Below are positions 1-5,972 of a stretch of DNA of 6,296 bases, piece after piece. Below the pieces are notes generated by a model. That model made no database searches. It had not been told where the DNA came from and saw only the letters and a list, made by a program, of their open reading frames with translations. A program made the translations under genes and the position numbers. Each line of letters starts with the position of its first letter. Within the stretch, counting starts at the first letter, position 1. Source of the DNA: an uncultured Eubacteriales bacterium (GTDB lineage: Bacteria > Bacillota > Clostridia > TANB77 > CAG-508); NCBI GenBank assembly GCA_902766085.1, contig CACXCH010000101.1:1-6296 (forward strand), given 5' to 3'.

Positions 1-3
1 AAA

Positions 4-81
4 TGGGGTGGAATGTGGGATTCGAACCCACGGTCTCCAGTGCCACAAACTGGCGCGTTAACCAGCTACGCTAAATCCACC
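4..81 (-). tRNA. tRNA-His, anticodon GTG, CCA encoded
   Basis: Carries histidine to CAC/CAT codons. On the minus strand the sequence folds into a full cloverleaf. The D stem is GCGT/ACGC, the anticodon stem is CCAGT/ACTGG around the loop TTGTGGC (anticodon GTG), the variable loop has five bases, and the T arm is GTGGG-TTCGAAT-CCCAC. Two family hallmarks confirm the identity: an extra G at position -1 (base 81) and discriminator C73 (base 7), the pair recognised by histidyl-tRNA synthetase. CCA is encoded (bases 4-6). The acceptor stem GTGGATT/ATTCCAC has one oddity, a U-U mismatch at 6-67; the other six pairs are Watson-Crick. It lies downstream of the broken sortase but has its own promoter. 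Confidence 0.97.
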
Positions 82-111
82 ATTTGGATTTGTAATTTAA
101 CCTACCTTGCT

Positions 112-140
112 ATTTTACCCCATTTTTATAATATTGTCAA
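112..140 (-). promoter_or_regulatory. Promoter of tRNA-His
   Basis: On the minus strand a perfect -35 box TTGACA (135-140) is followed after exactly 17 bp by TAAAAT (112-117), a 5/6 match to the -10 consensus. Transcription would start around base 105, leaving a leader of about 24 nt before the tRNA 5' end. This is the strongest sigma-A type promoter in the window and shows that the tRNA can be expressed independently of the sortase upstream. Confidence 0.85.
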
Positions 141-205
141 CTAATTTTTGTTAATTTAATTCTCTTTTGTAGTAATTTTTGTTGTATTTCGAATATATAT
201 TCTTA

Positions 206-896
206 CTATTGATTTTCTCTTGCCCAAATTATTATTCTATTTTGTACATCATCAGTACAGGTTGATAATGAAATCTCTCTTTTTCCTGCAGTATCTCTTG
301 ATGCATAGCTAATGTCTGATGCAGGAGTTTCATATACATTATAAACTTTGTATTCAATGCGTTCTCCAGAATTATCTGTTATATATATTAAGTCATTAAC
401 TTCCACTTTATATAGGTCCGAGAAAAATGTTCCATCTCTATAATTATGACCCATAATAACAGTATTTCCTACCTTATTTAGTCCGAGGACCATAGGCTAC
501 TCCAACTGAAACCTCCATTGAACTTGCCGTCGCTCTGTCAAGTACAGGTAAATTCAATTTTATTTTTGGTATTTCGATTTTTCCAAGCATTGTAAATCCC
601 TTATATGTTACCCTTGCTATGTTTGAATCTGAAGTTTCATTAGTTGTATTTTGGTTGTCTATAATGTCATTAAGATCAATATTAGTATTTTGCTCTAAAT
701 TGCCCTCTCCTTTTCCTTTTATTGTTTGTTGTGATATCTGATTATCAAATTCGTTTACCGCTTCTTGAGCATTTTTGTTTATTTTATGTCTTCTATATAC
801 ATCATATCCCCAAAATCCTGCTACCAAGACTATAGTAACTACTGCTATACTAATTACCACGGTTAATACCTTATTATATTTTAAACTATTAAACAT
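206..896 (-). pseudogene. Sortase (cysteine transpeptidase), frameshifted
   Basis: Sortases sit in the cell membrane, cut a sorting signal on secreted proteins and attach them to the cell wall or to pilin subunits. The first frame starts at ATG 894-896 behind an AGAGGAT SD. It encodes a lysine/asparagine-rich tail, one membrane segment (about residues 10-30), an Asn/Gln-rich linker (40-95) and the start of the catalytic barrel (GKIEIPKIKLNLPVLD), then ends early with R-T-K-stop at 474. The rest of the enzyme continues in a second frame. Skipping one base near 483-488 (CCT C GGA read as Pro-Gly) restores YGPGLNKVGNTVIMGHNYR and gives a 229-residue protein with all three catalytic residues: His150 (GHNY), Cys213 (LSTC) and Arg220 (NRIIIW). 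The order TM-linker-barrel and the length fit an ordinary clostridial sortase; it looks class D-like, but I cannot fix the class. No substrate gene is in view. As sequenced, the enzyme would lack its whole active site. A sequencing error is the main alternative. Confidence 0.88.
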
Positions 897-996
897 TTTT
901 TATCCTCTTTTTCTTTCATTCTTATAAAAAATTAATTTTTAGGTCATTCTTTACTATTTATAAAAATATTTTTCTAAATAAATCTTTCTTAAATTT

Positions 997-1344
997 TTAG
1001 TGTTCTTTTTTTTGGCTTCTTGTTGGAAGTTTTTCTCCTCCTAAAATGTGAAAATGTAGATGTTTAACTGCTTGGCCTCCATTTTCACCAATATTTGTAG
1101 TTATTCTAAATCCGTCTTCTGCAAGACCATTCTCTCTTGCTACCTTCCTAATTACATCAAATATATATGAAATCATTTCATCATCAGCTTCCATTATATC
1201 TAAAACGTGTTTTTTAGGTATAGCAAGCCAATGAATTTTTGCTATTGGATTTGCATCCTTTATTACAATAACCTTGTCGTCTTCATATATCTTTGTTGAT
1301 GGTAGTTCCCCTCTTATAATTTTACAAAATACATCATCTTCCAT
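997..1344 (-). CDS. HIT-family purine nucleoside phosphoramidase-like protein (HinT type)
   Basis: A complete 115-residue member of the histidine triad family, a small soluble hydrolase acting on nucleoside phosphoramidates or similar AMP conjugates; its true cellular substrate is usually unknown. The N-terminal FCKIIRGELPSTKIYEDD stretch is typical of the HinT branch. IPKKH (42-46) belongs to the core sheet, and the triad H95-L-H97-F-H99 near the C terminus is intact, with H97 expected to be the catalytic nucleophile. Length is normal for HinT. The start is fixed by AAAGGA (1351-1356), 6 nt before ATG. The position 39 Trp (IHWLAIPKKH), where a smaller hydrophobic residue is common, is a small oddity. 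It follows alaS after 192 bp and precedes the sortase by 100 bp on the same strand. The leader just upstream can form two competing hairpins. Confidence 0.95.
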   Translation of the reverse strand: MEDDVFCKIIRGELPSTKIYEDDKVIVIKDANPIAKIHWLAIPKKHVLDIMEADDEMISYIFDVIRKVARENGLAEDGFRITTNIGENGGQAVKHLHFHILGGEKLPTRSQKKEH

Positions 1345-1351
1345 TTTAATT

Positions 1352-1393
1352 CCTTTCTTGAAAGGTTAAAAATTAATTAAAAATATACCTTTC
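1352..1393 (-). promoter_or_regulatory. Leader of HIT gene with mutually exclusive hairpins over the SD
   Basis: Read on the minus strand the leader contains GAAAGGT (1387-1393), then ACCTTTC (1360-1366), then GAAAGGA, which includes the SD (1351-1357). The middle element is a perfect 7-base complement of the first (20-nt AT-rich loop) and also pairs with the third (CCTTT-CAAG-AAAGG, 5 bp with a 4-nt loop). The first pairing would leave the ribosome site free and the second would hide it. This is the geometry of a translational switch, but both stems are short. The element could equally be a coincidence of repeated SD-like purine runs. No ligand-binding fold is visible upstream. Confidence 0.35.
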
Positions 1394-1536
1394 GCTTTTT
1401 TCTTAATCTATAAAATGTTTATTAATGTTCCCTTATTTGATATATTGGTAATTTATCGTGTCTAAGCTATCAATCAAATTTGTATAGAGATTACTATTTA
1501 AAAATAAACTATAGACTTATAAATTGTTCTTAAAAA

Positions 1537-3288
1537 TTATTCTAGTATTGCTTTTATTCTTCTAACCCCAGCTGAGCTAGCTTCCTCTTTTACAATTTTG
1601 AAATGGCCTAATTCTGATGTATTTTTTACATGAGGACCACCACAAATTTCTTTTGACACATCTCCTATTGTGTAAACTGTAACTTCATCAGGATATTTTT
1701 CTATAAACATACATTCTGCCCCAGATTTAATCGCATCATTTTTGTTCATCTTTTCGCATTTGACTTCAAGTCCTTGGCTTATCCATTTGTTAACCAAGTC
1801 TTCAGCTTGCTTCTTTTCATCATCGGTAAGTTTGTGATCACAAGTAAAATCAAATCTCATTCTTTCATCTGTAATGTTTGAGCCTTTTTGATGAACATCT
1901 TTATTTATTACTATTTTTAATGCTGCATTTAATAGATGAGTTGCTGTGTGATATTGGATTTCTTTGCTACTATTCCCTGCTAGACCACCTTTAAATTTCT
2001 TATCACTGCCTTGTTTTGACTTTTCTTGATGCTTTTTGAATAATTCATTTACTTCATCCATATTTACTTTTAATCCATTTTCAGTTGCTAAATCTTTAGT
2101 AACCTCTGGTGGAAATCCATAAGTTTCATACAATTTAAATACACTATTGCTATCTATTATATCCAAATTTTCAGATTTAATTTTTTGCATAACTTTGTTA
2201 AATTCTTTTTCGCCTCTCATAAGAGTCTTCATGAATTTGTCTTTTTCAGTTAAAATTACTTCTTTTATTGTTTCTTTATTTTGTGCAAGTTCTGGATACA
2301 TATCTTTTAATGTGTCAATATCTAGATCAATTAAGCCATCAAGTTCTTTTAAATCAATTTGAAGCTTATTTAAATGGCGAGTCATTCTACGAATTAATCT
2401 ACGTAAAATGTATCCTCTATCAATATTGCTAGGTCTTACTCCATCAACAGCGATCATCATACTTGCTCTTAGGTGTTCTGCAACAATCCTTCTGCTTTCA
2501 ATATTGTCATTTTTTGCAAGATCCTTTAATTTATCCATAATTGGTGTAAACAATTCAGTATCATAAGGAGTTTCTTTGCCTTGAAGTAAAAATGTGATTC
2601 TTTCAAGTCCCATTCCAGTATCAACATTCCTTTGAGAAAGCTTTGTATATTTTCCATCTTTCTTTAGATACTCCATAAAAACATTATTCCATATTTCAAC
2701 ATATTTTCCACAATCACAAGATGGCTCACAGTTAGGTCCACAAGGTTCTTTTCCAGTATCATAAAACATTTCAGTGTCAGGTCCACAAGGTCCTTCTTCA
2801 CCAGCTATCCACCAGTTATCATCTTTTCCATAATAGTAGATATGGTCTTCTGGAATTCCCTGTTCCTTCCAGTAATTAGCTGTTTCCTCATCTCTTGGAC
2901 AATCTTCATCTCCGGCAAAACAAGTTACAGATATTTTATCTACAGGAATATTTAACTCTTTAGTTAAAAATTCAAAACTCATTGCAATTGATTCTTTTTT
3001 GAAATAATCACCAAGTGACCAATTTCCGAGCATTTCAAAATAAGTTAAATGACGGTTGTCACCAACTTCTTCAATATCGTTTGTTCTTAGGCATTTTTGA
3101 TAATCAGTTAGCCTTGTTCCTTCTGGATGCTTTGCACCTAGTAAATATGGTACAAGTGGTTGCATTCCAGCTGTTGTGAATAAAACAGATGGGTCGTTTT
3201 CAGGTACTAATGATGCACTTGGTATTACTTTATGTCCGTGCCTTTCAAAAAAGTCAAGATATTTATTACGTATTTCTATTGCTTTCAT
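1537..3288 (-). CDS. alaS: Alanyl-tRNA synthetase, short form without C-Ala domain
   Basis: Cytoplasmic class II synthetase that charges tRNA-Ala with alanine and removes mischarged serine or glycine. Visible parts in order: the catalytic core with the class II motif 2 region (about 66-96, including CLRTNDIEEVGD and FEMLGNWSLGDYF) and motif 3 (DTGMGLERI, 223-231); a cysteine cluster C183/C187/C191/C193; the helical tRNA-recognition domain (about 262-425); and the editing domain with HTATH (447-451) and C549-G-G-P-H553, the complete four-ligand zinc/editing site. The protein ends 30 residues later at 583. Usual bacterial AlaRS has about 870 residues, so the C-terminal dimerisation/C-Ala domain is absent, and the editing HxxxH follows the recognition domain too closely to leave room for the beta-barrel insert. 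This is a natural short type known from spirochaetes such as Borrelia, not a frameshift: the ORF is clean. The start is ATG behind GAAAGG at about 12 nt. The leader is about 28 nt, too short for a T-box. Confidence 0.96.
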   Translation of the reverse strand: MKAIEIRNKYLDFFERHGHKVIPSASLVPENDPSVLFTTAGMQPLVPYLLGAKHPEGTRLTDYQKCLRTNDIEEVGDNRHLTYFEMLGNWSLGDYFKKESIAMSFEFLTKELNIPVDKISVTCFAGDEDCPRDEETANYWKEQGIPEDHIYYYGKDDNWWIAGEEGPCGPDTEMFYDTGKEPCGPNCEPSCDCGKYVEIWNNVFMEYLKKDGKYTKLSQRNVDTGMGLERITFLLQGKETPYDTELFTPIMDKLKDLAKNDNIESRRIVAEHLRASMMIAVDGVRPSNIDRGYILRRLIRRMTRHLNKLQIDLKELDGLIDLDIDTLKDMYPELAQNKETIKEVILTEKDKFMKTLMRGEKEFNKVMQKIKSENLDIIDSNSVFKLYETYGFPPEVTKDLATENGLKVNMDEVNELFKKHQEKSKQGSDKKFKGGLAGNSSKEIQYHTATHLLNAALKIVINKDVHQKGSNITDERMRFDFTCDHKLTDDEKKQAEDLVNKWISQGLEVKCEKMNKNDAIKSGAECMFIEKYPDEVTVYTIGDVSKEICGGPHVKNTSELGHFKIVKEEASSAGVRRIKAILE

Positions 3289-3323
3289 TTTTATTGAAAT
3301 CCTTTCAAAATCTAAGTAATTTT

Positions 3324-3353
3324 ATTATATCACAAAAATGCAAGATATGTAAA
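3324..3353 (-). promoter_or_regulatory. Extended -10 promoter of alaS
   Basis: On the minus strand TTTACA (3348-3353, 5/6 to the -35 consensus) lies 18 bp before a perfect TATAAT (3324-3329), itself preceded by TG plus one base (3330-3332), making an extended -10. Expected start near 3317, about 28 nt before the alaS ATG. The short leader leaves no room for a T-box or other large riboswitch, so alaS here is probably not under tRNA-sensing attenuation. Confidence 0.8.
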
Positions 3354-3381
3354 CATTTTTTCCCTTCTTCATTCAATTTTC

Positions 3382-3522
3382 TTAGACATTGCTTTTCGTT
3401 CTCAAAGTTTGATTTTTATAAATATATAATATATCCTTTTGTCTTCTATTTTCTAATATTTCACTATATTTTTGAATCCAATTAAACAAAAGATTATATC
3501 CCTTAAATCTTTCTTCAAACAA
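3382..3522 (-). pseudogene. Unrecognised 46-codon open stretch, probable gene remnant
   Basis: Between the DUF1919 pseudogene and the alaS promoter the minus strand has an open frame from a TTG codon (3520-3522) to TAA (3382-3384). The product reads like real protein rather than AT noise: it begins LFEERFKGYNLLFNWIQ and continues KYSEILENRRQKDILYIY, rich in Glu, Gln, Arg and Trp. The in-frame stop upstream is at 3532-3534. There is no convincing SD and no ATG, so it is either a tiny gene with a TTG start or, more likely, the remaining piece of a larger gene. It is not in frame with the DUF1919 gene before it, and I do not recognise its family. Confidence 0.35.
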
Positions 3523-3560
3523 CGTTTTTCTTTAAACTTTACTTAATTTATATAAAATTT

Positions 3561-4130
3561 CTATCCCAATATAAATTTATCTAAATCAAATCCATCTTCC
3601 TCTAAAATATATTTTCCTTTTCTTGTAATAGATGGCCTTGTAGCTTCCGGACAAGCTTGTTCATTACAAAATGATTTCAAATACGCAGTATATTCATAGC
3701 TATATTTTTTTGTAGTAAATAGAACCTTTTTATAAGGAATTTCTCCAAATTTTTTAACCACATTATCGTCACATCTTGTAATTAAATTATTTAAGATATT
3801 TCTGTCAGTACATATAACTACAATATTATTATAATTTACTCGCTCTTTTCTTTTATCCCAATTTTCTATAATTTTTTCATAGTCACTATTTGAATGCCCA
3901 AATGCAGCAATTAATTTTCCTATTTTGCAAAACAAAAAGCTATTTAAGTATTCTACTTTGTATTCTGGTAATGGGATAATGTCTAAAGAAAGATAATATT
4001 TTAAATTAATGCAAAATTCAACAAAATCATTTGGTGTCATATAGAAGTCAATTGTAGGCGATAAGAATTTTCTATGGTAATCATGATACAGCCTTCCTCC
4101 AATACAAGTATTTGAAATAATGGATCTATG
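3561..4130 (-). pseudogene. DUF1919 family protein, 5' end missing
   Basis: DUF1919 proteins are found in polysaccharide and capsule gene clusters and are often labelled exopolysaccharide biosynthesis protein; their reaction is not established. The first ATG (4038-4040) has no SD, and the family-like sequence clearly starts earlier. Reading the same frame upstream gives IISNTCIGGRLYHDY and then KFLSPTIDFYM, the conserved N-terminal signature of the family, back to codon 4128-4130. That frame is closed by TGA at 4131-4133 with no ATG, GTG or TTG in between. Downstream, FCINLKYYLSL, the WDKRKERVNYNNI block and the FGEIPYKKVLFTTKKY block match the family pattern through the natural end. So about 189 family-like residues are present but the start codon and probably the first 10-25 residues are gone. 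The remnant overlaps the last 5 bases of the DUF1186 frame, suggesting a deletion or recombination joint. A rescue start at 4040 would drop the signature motif. Confidence 0.75.
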
Positions 4131-4722
4131 TCAAGTTTTTGGACACAAGTCCAAATTCAATTAATCTTAGATCTTTAGTTTCTTCAATAATTTCATCTTC
4201 TAAGCATGTACTCTCGCCTTCATTATTATTTATTAACTTTTTAAAATAATCTACTATAAAATTTCTATCTTTTACTCCATTTAGATATAATATTTCAAAT
4301 GTTGTAAGTGTGCTACTTCTTATAAACTCATTTATTTTTTTATCCTCAATAATATCAAATAATGCATTGTCATCTCCATTGTAAGTACTTGCTAAAAGCC
4401 TTGGTAAGTAATCAGGATAATCGTCCCCTAAAATATAATCAACTATATCATCACTTTGTTCCTTATCTCTATGCAATAAGTCAATCAAATATGGAAAAGC
4501 CTTCTTTTCTCTAAATTCGGCAAGTAAGAAAAAGGCATAGTTATATCCAAAAAAGTCATCTTCTTCATTATAAATTCTATACAGATTGTTCTTTGTATAT
4601 TCTAGCATTTCTAGTAACTTTGGTGTAATTTCTTTTTTATTAGCCATTGCTACTTTCAATGCTGCTTTTGGCAAAACTTCATTATAATATTTTAATTCTT
4701 CAATTATTTCATCTGTTTCCAT
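4126..4722 (-). CDS. DUF1186 family protein, probably 3'-truncated
   Basis: A 198-residue protein of predicted alpha-helical, HEAT-like character; the function of DUF1186 is unknown. Family features: the N-terminal helix pair with ITPKLLEMLE (32-41), FFLLAEFREKKAFPYLIDLL (64-83), GDDYPDYLPRLLASTYNGD (99-117) and IRSSTLTTFEILYLNGV followed by VDYFKKLI (134-164). Homologues usually run on for roughly 50-100 more residues, often into a cysteine-rich SEC-C tail. Here the helices give way to a Glu-rich stretch and the frame stops in SKNLT exactly where DUF1919 sequence begins, so the tail appears to have been lost. The start is well supported: ATG behind GAGGT (4729-4733) with a 6-nt gap. It has 700 bp of gene-free DNA upstream. 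It may still be translated as a shortened protein. Confidence 0.75.
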   Translation of the reverse strand: METDEIIEELKYYNEVLPKAALKVAMANKKEITPKLLEMLEYTKNNLYRIYNEEDDFFGYNYAFFLLAEFREKKAFPYLIDLLHRDKEQSDDIVDYILGDDYPDYLPRLLASTYNGDDNALFDIIEDKKINEFIRSSTLTTFEILYLNGVKDRNFIVDYFKKLINNNEGESTCLEDEIIEETKDLRLIEFGLVSKNLT

Positions 4723-5143
4723 TTTTATACCTCATTAATTTTTATAAACTTATATATTCTTTACATTTGTTATTTTATTTAATTATTAATTTCGCATTTG
4801 TTATTTCGTTTTTTTATTTATTGAATTATATTTTAGCACCTGTTTTAATAGATTACCGTGAAAGATTTAGCACATCTCTTAATGATTTCAACTCTTTATA
4901 TAGATTTGTTAATTTTTGCATTTTCATTATATTGTTTATGTAAACACTATTTAAGTACTTGTATTTATTAATTGTTATTGGCTACTGTTTTTTCGATATG
5001 AAACACACATCAGTATAATATTAAAAACTTAAAGTTTACTATTTTGAACATCTTCGCTTGATAAGGTAAATCCGATTTCTTCAAATTTATAAAATAATAT
5101 ATTATTTACTTTTTTATAATTGTATTTAACGGTGTTTTTACGG

Positions 5144-5160
5144 CATTACAATTGCATTAC
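5144..5160. repeat. CATTAC double motif, copy 1
   Basis: CATTACAATTGCATTAC on the plus strand: two CATTAC units 11 bp apart, about one helical turn, around ATTG. It matches copy 2 at 5359-5375 in 16 of 17 positions and in the same orientation. It could be a protein-binding site or the trace of an old duplication; function unknown. Confidence 0.4.
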
Positions 5161-5358
5161 TTTAGTTAAAGAAAAATTCTGAAAGCTTTGATTTCTCTTA
5201 ACTTCCAGGATTTAATTATTTGGCCCCTCATGTTCAAAATACCATAATAACTGCATTTATATAGCTTCATTATGCTTCAAAATCGGCTAAATTCTTGATG
5301 TTTTTTCATAAGAATTACACTATTTTATATCTGTTTTCAATTAACTTTTTCAGCGTTT

Positions 5359-5375
5359 CATTACTATTGCATTAC
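5359..5375. repeat. CATTAC double motif, copy 2
   Basis: CATTACTATTGCATTAC on the plus strand, 16/17 identical to copy 1 and starting 215 bp from it. It lies 57 bp beyond the stop codon of the toxin gene. The copies are direct, not inverted, so they are not typical transposon ends, and flanking similarity is slight. Confidence 0.4.
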
Positions 5376-5431
5376 ATTTTATTCTCTATATTAATATCTT
5401 CTTTTCTCATATTAACATATTTTTATGATAA

Positions 5432-5743
5432 TTATTTTTTAATAAACTTTTCAACTATTTTTATCGCTTTCTCTAAATTTTGTGAAGTATGAATAACAGA
5501 AACAATATATATTTGATTATCATTAATATAATAAATAATTCTATGTTGTTTGTATAATAATTGTCTAAATGTAATATTATTATATGTAAACAAGGCTTTT
5601 CCAATCTCATTATTATCAATAATACAATTTGTAAAATTAATTAAATTTTCTAAATATTTCTGTTTATTTTCTTTTTCAGCCTTAGAAATTTTAATAAATT
5701 CGTGTAAATGATTAATTGCAAGTGGCGTCCATTTTATTCCCAT
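5432..5743 (-). CDS. RelE/ParE superfamily toxin
   Basis: A 103-residue basic protein with the small RelE/ParE toxin fold: two N-terminal helices (about residues 5-46, beginning WTPLAINHLHEFIKIS), then a sheet with FRQLLYKQHRIIYYIND (59-75) and IYIVSVIHTSQNLEKAI (78-94). The order Arg60, Arg68, central beta strand and His85 is the usual pattern. RelE members cut mRNA on the ribosome and ParE members poison gyrase; the sequence alone does not decide between them. The start is fixed by AAAGGAG (5752-5758), 8 nt before the ATG. The gene overlaps the antitoxin by 10 nt, implying translational coupling and a toxin made only with its antidote. The frame is intact and complete. Confidence 0.87.
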   Translation of the reverse strand: MGIKWTPLAINHLHEFIKISKAEKENKQKYLENLINFTNCIIDNNEIGKALFTYNNITFRQLLYKQHRIIYYINDNQIYIVSVIHTSQNLEKAIKIVEKFIKK

Positions 5744-5907
5744 GCTTTAATCTCCTTTAAAAGGTCTTCTGTTGAAATGCTTTGTCCGTCTTCTGCTTGT
5801 TTATATCCTTTAATAATACTACCTATTAATAAAAATGTATCTGCAATTTCTTCATCAGTTACATTATTAGGTAATCTTTGAATTATTTGTAAAGCTAACT
5901 CTTTCAT
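5734..5907 (-). CDS. Small antitoxin of the RelE/ParE-type pair
   Basis: A 57-residue acidic protein beginning MKELALQIIQRLPNNVTDEE and ending in ISTEDLLKEIKAWE. The N-terminal helix, an acidic DEEIAD turn and a short C-terminal segment resemble the small antitoxins found before RelE/ParE toxins, in which the C-terminal part wraps around the toxin. No clear ribbon-helix-helix or AbrB domain is visible, so the identification rests mainly on position and size. The start ATG (5905-5907) follows AAGGGAG (5917-5923) at 9 nt, a strong SD. The stop TAA lies inside the toxin start region with a 10-nt overlap. The promoter and a palindromic operator lie just upstream, consistent with repression by the antitoxin or by the complex. 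Confidence 0.8.
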   Translation of the reverse strand: MKELALQIIQRLPNNVTDEEIADTFLLIGSIIKGYKQAEDGQSISTEDLLKEIKAWE

Positions 5908-5949
5908 AATTATCAGCTCCCTTCTTTTTAATTACTAAATTAAGAACTA

Positions 5950-5972
5950 AAAATATTATACCATAATATTTT
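5950..5972. promoter_or_regulatory. Palindromic operator over the TA promoter
   Basis: Perfect 10-bp inverted repeat, AAAATATTAT and ATAATATTTT on the plus strand, separated by 3 bp (ACC). It covers the whole -10 box of the TA promoter, so a dimer bound here would block RNA polymerase. This is the usual layout for autoregulation of type II TA operons. The GC-poor arms mean chance palindromes are more likely than usual, but the position is telling. Confidence 0.65.

Larger units (their letters stand above)
4723..5431. other. 709-bp stretch without an intact gene
   Basis: Very AT-rich DNA between the TA operon and the DUF1186 gene. On the minus strand it holds protein-like fragments interrupted by stops. 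5029-5256 in one frame reads MQLLWYFEHEGPNN, stop, a 21-residue piece, stop, then a 38-residue piece containing KFEEIGFTLSSEDV. 4853-4927 reads a 24-codon frame beginning MKMQKLTNLYKELK. It also contains the motif CATTAC-(A/T)ATTG-CATTAC twice (5144-5160 and 5359-5375). A possible weak promoter for the DUF1186 gene contains TGCTAAAATATAAT near 4829-4842, with no good -35. I see no RNA gene, no insertion-sequence ends and no strong terminator. The plus-strand open frames here are AT-rich shadows lacking SD sites. Confidence 0.55.

Noticed and set aside
483..488. Programmed frameshift in the sortase
   Set aside because: No slippery heptamer, no SD-like stimulator at the right distance and no strong downstream stem; a plain insertion is simpler.
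2147..2362. 71-codon plus-strand frame inside alaS
   Set aside because: Shadow of the intact alaS frame on the other strand; no SD and a low-complexity Ser/Ile/Phe composition.
3189..3485. 98-codon plus-strand frame across the alaS start
   Set aside because: Overlaps the alaS N terminus and promoter; Phe/Tyr/Ile-rich composition is typical of the antisense of AT-rich DNA.
3289..3560. T-box riboswitch before alaS
   Set aside because: The promoter leaves a leader of only about 28 nt, and no T-box consensus or terminator stem is visible.
4760..4773. TTTACATTTGTTAT, shared with 6002-6015
   Set aside because: 14 bases of almost pure A/T; such matches are expected by chance in a 6-kb window of this composition, and one copy lies in coding sequence.
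4647..4943. 98-codon plus-strand hydrophobic frame
   Set aside because: Looks like a membrane protein only because it is antisense to a Lys/Asn-rich region; it overlaps the well-supported DUF1186 start and has no SD.
5295..5492. 65-codon plus-strand frame across the toxin end
   Set aside because: Antisense to the toxin C terminus, with no SD; hydrophobicity explained by AT content.
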